Assembly: GCA_937888485.1 (NCBI GenBank)
Contig: CALAQQ010000267.1
Coordinates: 1 to 9,681 of the forward strand
Length of the DNA: 9,681 nt
Direction: 5' to 3'
Origin: an uncultured Clostridia bacterium
GTDB taxonomy: Bacteria > Bacillota > Clostridia > Oscillospirales > Acutalibacteraceae
Part shown: positions 6,994 to 9,681 of the stretch, in pieces
Layout: every line of letters starts with the position of its first letter
Position numbering within the stretch: the stretch's first letter is position 1
Notes under the pieces: generated by a model
The model's database searches: none
The model's input: the letters and a program-made list of their open reading frames with translations, nothing else
What the model was told of the DNA's origin: nothing
Program-made: the position numbers and the translations under genes

Positions 6994-7028
6994 AAACAGA
7001 CCTCACACAGAGTGAGGTCTGTTTTTTT
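6994..7028. terminator. bidirectional intrinsic terminator
   Basis: A perfect 13-bp stem AAACAGACCTCAC (6994-7006)/GTGAGGTCTGTTT (7012-7024) with loop ACAGA, followed on the plus strand by a seven-T run. On the minus strand, TTTATC follows the stem, directly after the lipoprotein stop codon. It serves the lipoprotein gene and also closes any plus-strand transcript from the 6653 promoter. Confidence 0.85.
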
Positions 7029-7891
7029 CAGAATCCGCCACCGACGGTGATTATGTAATCAATCTCTGCCTCTGCGGTATGAACGTTGATTCCGCTGATT
7101 TTGACGTTGTTTATATCCGGGTCGCAGGTGTATTGCCACGTGCCGTTTTCAATCATTCCGTCTTTGTTGATTTTAACCCTTACGGTTGCGTTGACATAGT
7201 GAATATCAATCTTTGCATTGCTCAGGTCAACATCAAATTGCGGAAATTGTTCTATAACTTTTGAAATGTCGCCGAGAACGGATATTGCATGACCGACTGT
7301 GCCTTCGTATTCGTTGGCATGAATATCATCGGTCTGGTTTTTCATTGTCATTTCAACAACGGTATATTCTCCGCTTTGGTATGCCTTGATACTCTTTGCA
7401 TCGTTAACGGAAAGATTATGGAAACCGCCTGTGATTCCGTCGAATTCAAGAGCATTCTTTTTGACAACCGACCTTATTGCAGGTTCAAGTATTTTGGTGA
7501 AAAATCCGAGAGCGCCCTCACCGTTATTGATGATGAGTTTGTTCAGCACCATGATCTGGCTTGATTTTGCTGAGGGATTGGATTTTGCTGCGGCATTTTT
7601 ATAAAAATCAATGATTTTTTCGTCCGACCACTGCGACGGATTGGCACTGTCTTGCATGGTGGTTGCAACTTCACTTGTGTCTGTTGTTTCGGTAAGTATA
7701 TCGGAAGTTTCGACATCTGTGTTTTCCGGAACAGAGGATTCGGTTGTTTCTTCAAAAATGGTTGTTTCGGGGAGCTGTGAATATGAAGGTGAATCGGAAA
7801 GTGCTGTTGTTTTTTCTTCCGTATTTTTATCGCATGCCGTGAATGAAACCAGCATTGTCAGTGCAGTAAGCAGAGCAAGAGCTTTTTTCAT
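7028..7891 (-). CDS. putative lipoprotein with Thr/Ser/Glu-rich linker
   Basis: A 287-residue lipoprotein of unknown function. Residues 1-20 form a lipoprotein signal (KKALALLTALTMLVSFTAC) with the lipidated Cys at 20, so it should be anchored to the outer face of the membrane. Residues 21-86 are a low-complexity linker rich in Thr, Ser and Glu/Asp (for example FEETTESSVPENTD), as expected for a wall-spanning spacer. The rest, about 87-287, is a folded domain starting SQWSDEKIIDFYKNA, with a helical first half and a beta-rich second half. I recognise no family. The start is supported by AAGGGGTG upstream. It begins 15 nt after the stop of the GH130 gene and so is its operon partner. A role in sensing or binding the same glycan is possible but not shown. 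A terminator follows immediately. Confidence 0.85.
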   Translation of the reverse strand: MKKALALLTALTMLVSFTACDKNTEEKTTALSDSPSYSQLPETTIFEETTESSVPENTDVETSDILTETTDTSEVATTMQDSANPSQWSDEKIIDFYKNAAAKSNPSAKSSQIMVLNKLIINNGEGALGFFTKILEPAIRSVVKKNALEFDGITGGFHNLSVNDAKSIKAYQSGEYTVVEMTMKNQTDDIHANEYEGTVGHAISVLGDISKVIEQFPQFDVDLSNAKIDIHYVNATVRVKINKDGMIENGTWQYTCDPDINNVKISGINVHTAEAEIDYIITVGGGF

Positions 7892-7906
7892 GATAACACC
7901 CCTTTT

Positions 7907-8911
7907 TTATTTTATAAGGTCGTTCTTTTTGATGAAATCGATTGTTTCGTCAACGGTTGTGAATGCCATTGCAACGCTTGTGTCGGCAGCACCGTAATAG
8001 ATAGCGATTCTGCCTGTTTCACTGTCAGCGAGAGCTGCACAGGGGAAAACAACGTTGGGAACGTCGCCTACGCATTCATAGAGTTCGTGAGGAGCAAGAA
8101 GGAAGCAATCTGCTCTGTGGAGAACCTTCCAGGGTTCATCCTTATCAAGAATTGCCGCACCCATAGCGTATGTAAAGCCGTTGCAGCTTGTGAGAACGCC
8201 GTGGTAGAACATAAGCCAGCCTTCGTCTGTTTCAATGGGAGTGGGACCTGCACCGACTTTGGTCATTTCCCAATTCTTGACGGGTTTCATAACAAATCTG
8301 TGTTTACCCCAATAGGTCAGATCCTTGCTGTGGCTGAGAAAAATATCGCCGTAGGGAGTGTGACCTCTGTCGCAGGGACGGATGAGAAGAAGATATTCAT
8401 CGTTGACTTTTCTGGGGAAGAGCACGCCGTTTCTTGCAACGGGATAGCATGCATCTTCAAGCTGAGTCCATTCTTTGAAATCAGTGGTGTATGCAATGCC
8501 GATTGTTGTGCCGTGAGGAGTAAGGTTAACCCATGAAAGATAGTATTTGCCGTCGATGAGGCAGAGTCTGGGATCGTAGCCTCTGAAAATGACCTTTTCC
8601 TCAAGCTCCCAGTTGATTGCGTCTTTACTGTAACCGACAACGAGCGTATGGTCACGGCTCATAACATCAACTCTGAAAACGCCTGCAAAGCCATTGTAGA
8701 AGAAATCGGCTTCGTCATACTTTATCGGGCAAATCTCTCGTCCACCAGTGTCGATAAATCCATTCTTGTCGTTAAGCAACACCCTTGCTCGATCATCGCA
8801 GAAAACGCAATCTACCCACTCATACCTCGATAGTATCTCCTCACCAAGTTCATTATCCTTACTCTTGCGAAGTACTTGCAATAATAGGTCCCCATTTGTC
8901 ATAGTATGCAT
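7907..8911 (-). CDS. GH130-type beta-mannoside phosphorylase with foreign WG-repeat N-terminus (chimeric ORF)
   Basis: From about nt 8690 downward the protein is a GH130 five-bladed beta-propeller enzyme, a family that phosphorolyses beta-mannosides to mannose 1-phosphate. Landmarks are GFAGVFRVD, SKDAINWE, the catalytic-type Asp in GYDPRL (codon at 8575), NGVLFPRKVNDEYLLLIRP and GAGPTPIETDEGWLMFYHG. About 260 residues are native, some 50-60 short of normal; the missing part is the N-terminus. In its place are about 70 residues of a WG (KWG)-repeat protein: DDRARVLLNDKNGFIDTGG then ICPIKYDEADFFYNGFA. The switch occurs at YNGFAG (8681-8698). I use ATG 8911 as the start of the upstream piece; ATG 8902 is equally possible. 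The exact substrate (manno-oligosaccharide or Man-GlcNAc) cannot be told. It is the first gene of an operon with the lipoprotein. The fusion is probably an assembly join. Confidence 0.75.
   Translation of the reverse strand: MHTMTNGDLLLQVLRKSKDNELGEEILSRYEWVDCVFCDDRARVLLNDKNGFIDTGGREICPIKYDEADFFYNGFAGVFRVDVMSRDHTLVVGYSKDAINWELEEKVIFRGYDPRLCLIDGKYYLSWVNLTPHGTTIGIAYTTDFKEWTQLEDACYPVARNGVLFPRKVNDEYLLLIRPCDRGHTPYGDIFLSHSKDLTYWGKHRFVMKPVKNWEMTKVGAGPTPIETDEGWLMFYHGVLTSCNGFTYAMGAAILDKDEPWKVLHRADCFLLAPHELYECVGDVPNVVFPCAALADSETGRIAIYYGAADTSVAMAFTTVDETIDFIKKNDLIK
8684..8911 (-). pseudogene. N-terminal fragment of a WG-repeat protein
   Basis: About 75 residues beginning MHTMTNGDLLLQVLRKSKDN. They contain one near-complete WG repeat (the usual K-W-G-F-I-D core appears as KNGFID, then GREICPIKYDEAD) and the beginning of a second (FFYNGFA). 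WG-repeat proteins normally carry several such units. Here the series ends abruptly where GH130 sequence takes over in frame. The fragment gives no enzymatic function. Confidence 0.55.
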
Positions 8912-8988
8912 TCTTTTAAGTCTCTTTATTATATATACCAAAAACTGAAAAATATTTAGTAAAATAGTCGCATGGGTATTCGGGGGAG

Positions 8989-9010
8989 GATAAATTTACG
9001 GAGATTTATC
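8989..9010. promoter_or_regulatory. inverted repeat upstream of the EF-G-like gene
   Basis: GATAAAT (8989-8995) and ATTTATC (9004-9010) are perfect inverted copies eight bases apart, in the gap between the divergent WG fragment and the GTPase gene. A weak -35/-10 pair (TTTACG 8995-9000, TAATAT 9017-9022) overlaps it. It may be an operator; chance in an AT-rich gap is not excluded. Confidence 0.25.
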
Positions 9011-9052
9011 TATACATAATATCCAAAAAACTCATTATGTGGAGGAATTATT

Positions 9053-9658
9053 ATGAATATTTACACAACAGACAAGATTCGTAACGTGGTATTACTTGGA
9101 CATGGGGGAGCAGGAAAGACCAGTTTAGTAGAATCTATGGCTTATTTATCCGGTATTACATCCAGAATGGGGAAAGTTTCTGATAAAAATACAATTAGTG
9201 ACTTTGGTAAAGAAGAACAGAAAAGACAGATTTCTATTTCTACATCCGTAGTTCCGATTGAATGGGAAGGATGCAAGATTAATGTTTTAGATACACCTGG
9301 TTACTTCGACTTTGTTGGTGAAGTAGAAGAAGCAGTAAGTGCAGCTGACGCAGCCGTTATCGTTGTTTCTGGTAAAGCAGGCGTTGAAGTAGGAACAGAA
9401 AAAGCTTGGGAACTTTGTGACAAATACAAATTACCAAGAATGGTATTTGTTACAGATATGGATATTGACGAAGCAAGCTATCGTCAGGTTGTTGCTGATT
9501 TACAGGAATTATACGGAAAGAAAATTGCACCATTCCATTTGCCGGTTCGTGAAAACGGACAGTTTGTTGGATATTCGGAAGACAGTTTTACACCGGCCGA
9601 ATTTGACATAACAGATTTTGTTATAGACGGAAAGAACAGAATCGGAGATAACAGATAG
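9053..9658 (+). CDS. EF-G-like translational GTPase, N-terminal fragment fused to a GH2 beta-galactosidase scrap
   Basis: Residues 1 to about 174 are the start of an elongation factor G-like GTPase (the EF-G2-type clade, not canonical FusA). The P-loop is GHGGAGKTS, the switch I region is QISISTSVVPIEW and G3 is DTPGYFDF. The position of NKxD reads VTDMD, and PFHLPVRENGQFVGY follows. ATG 9053 follows GTGGAGGA, a good ribosome site. Full-length members are near 690 residues, so domains II-V are missing. After NGQFVGY (9554-9574) the sequence becomes SEDSFTPAEFDITDFVIDGKNRI, the sugar-binding domain segment of GH2 beta-galactosidases (compare LacZ VGYGQDSRLPSEFDL). It then breaks off as GDNR and a stop. 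Codon use differs from the core region. The ORF as it stands is not expected to be a working protein. Confidence 0.75.
   Translation: MNIYTTDKIRNVVLLGHGGAGKTSLVESMAYLSGITSRMGKVSDKNTISDFGKEEQKRQISISTSVVPIEWEGCKINVLDTPGYFDFVGEVEEAVSAADAAVIVVSGKAGVEVGTEKAWELCDKYKLPRMVFVTDMDIDEASYRQVVADLQELYGKKIAPFHLPVRENGQFVGYSEDSFTPAEFDITDFVIDGKNRIGDNR
9575..9643 (+). pseudogene. fragment of GH2 beta-galactosidase N-terminal domain
   Basis: About 23 residues, SEDSFTPAEFDITDFV then IDGKNRI, match the conserved jelly-roll stretch of GH2 beta-galactosidases that usually continues with an A-V-x-V-x-R-W type strand. Here it turns into GDNR-stop instead, so homology seems to be lost again near 9640. It is too short to say more than the family. 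Confidence 0.5.
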
Positions 9659-9681
9659 TAATTTGTATGGATACTGGTATG

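Larger units (their letters stand above)
6424..7027. other. 600-bp region without a conventional gene
   Basis: This gap lies between two convergent units. From left to right it holds the esterase terminator, a minus-strand terminator-like hairpin (6501-6528) and an AT-rich stretch with nothing recognisable (6530-6650). A near-consensus promoter (6653-6681), a run of hairpins with micro-ORFs (6688-6930) and a bidirectional terminator (6994-7028) follow. No ORF over 60 codons with family character was seen. Confidence 0.7.

Noticed and set aside
7907..8911. WG-repeat/GH130 polypeptide as a genuine new two-domain enzyme
   Set aside because: The GH130 part has lost its N-terminal segment at the fusion point and the switch falls on a short shared motif, matching the second such join at 9554-9574; an assembly artefact explains it better.
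1..9681. CRISPR array, tRNA/rRNA genes, transposase or phage genes
   Set aside because: No regularly spaced repeats, no tRNA or rRNA-like segment and no transposase or integrase motif was seen in any frame.

Overview
The core of the window (about 785 to 8690) is a carbohydrate-related accessory region. Gene style suggests a Firmicute of the Ruminococcaceae/Oscillospirales type: moderate GC, Shine-Dalgarno sites of the GGTGA type, Gram-positive style signal peptides, an AraC-family regulator and U-tailed terminators. It probably comes from a gut or rumen community. The two ends do not belong to the same genome context. They look like pieces of other genes joined on, so the window reads best as a chimeric (metagenome-assembled) contig.

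Layout: (1) 2-~780, an internal fragment of a PEP-utilising enzyme (PEP synthase-like) with different codon use, open at the left edge. (2) 774-1499 (-), an SGNH/GDSL esterase. (3) 1646-2639 (+), an AraC-family regulator with a consensus promoter, divergent from the esterase. (4) 2834-6423 (+), a tight two-gene unit encoding a secreted protein of unknown function and a large secreted sialate O-acetylesterase-family (SASA) esterase, closed by a 19-bp-stem terminator. (5) 6424-7027, about 600 bp without a normal gene. It holds a consensus extended -10 promoter followed by a chain of hairpins ending in a terminator-like stem, a candidate structured RNA with several micro-ORFs. (6) 7028-8911 (-), a GH130-type glycoside phosphorylase followed 15 nt later by a lipoprotein. 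The N-terminus of the GH130 ORF is foreign, a WG-repeat protein fused in frame. (7) 9053-9658 (+), the G-domain start of an EF-G-like GTPase, fused in frame to a scrap of GH2 beta-galactosidase.

Functional reading of the core: two SGNH-type esterases (one apparently cytoplasmic, one exported), a GH130 phosphorylase (a family acting on beta-mannosides) and an AraC sensor fit the handling of an acetylated, mannose-containing glycan. This is inference from families; no transporter or endo-acting hydrolase is visible in the window.

The most biologically interesting item is the structured non-coding region at 6653-6930. The most important caution is the set of joins near 775, 8690 and 9565. Two of them fall exactly on short peptide motifs shared by the two partner families, as expected when an assembler joins unrelated genes through a shared k-mer.
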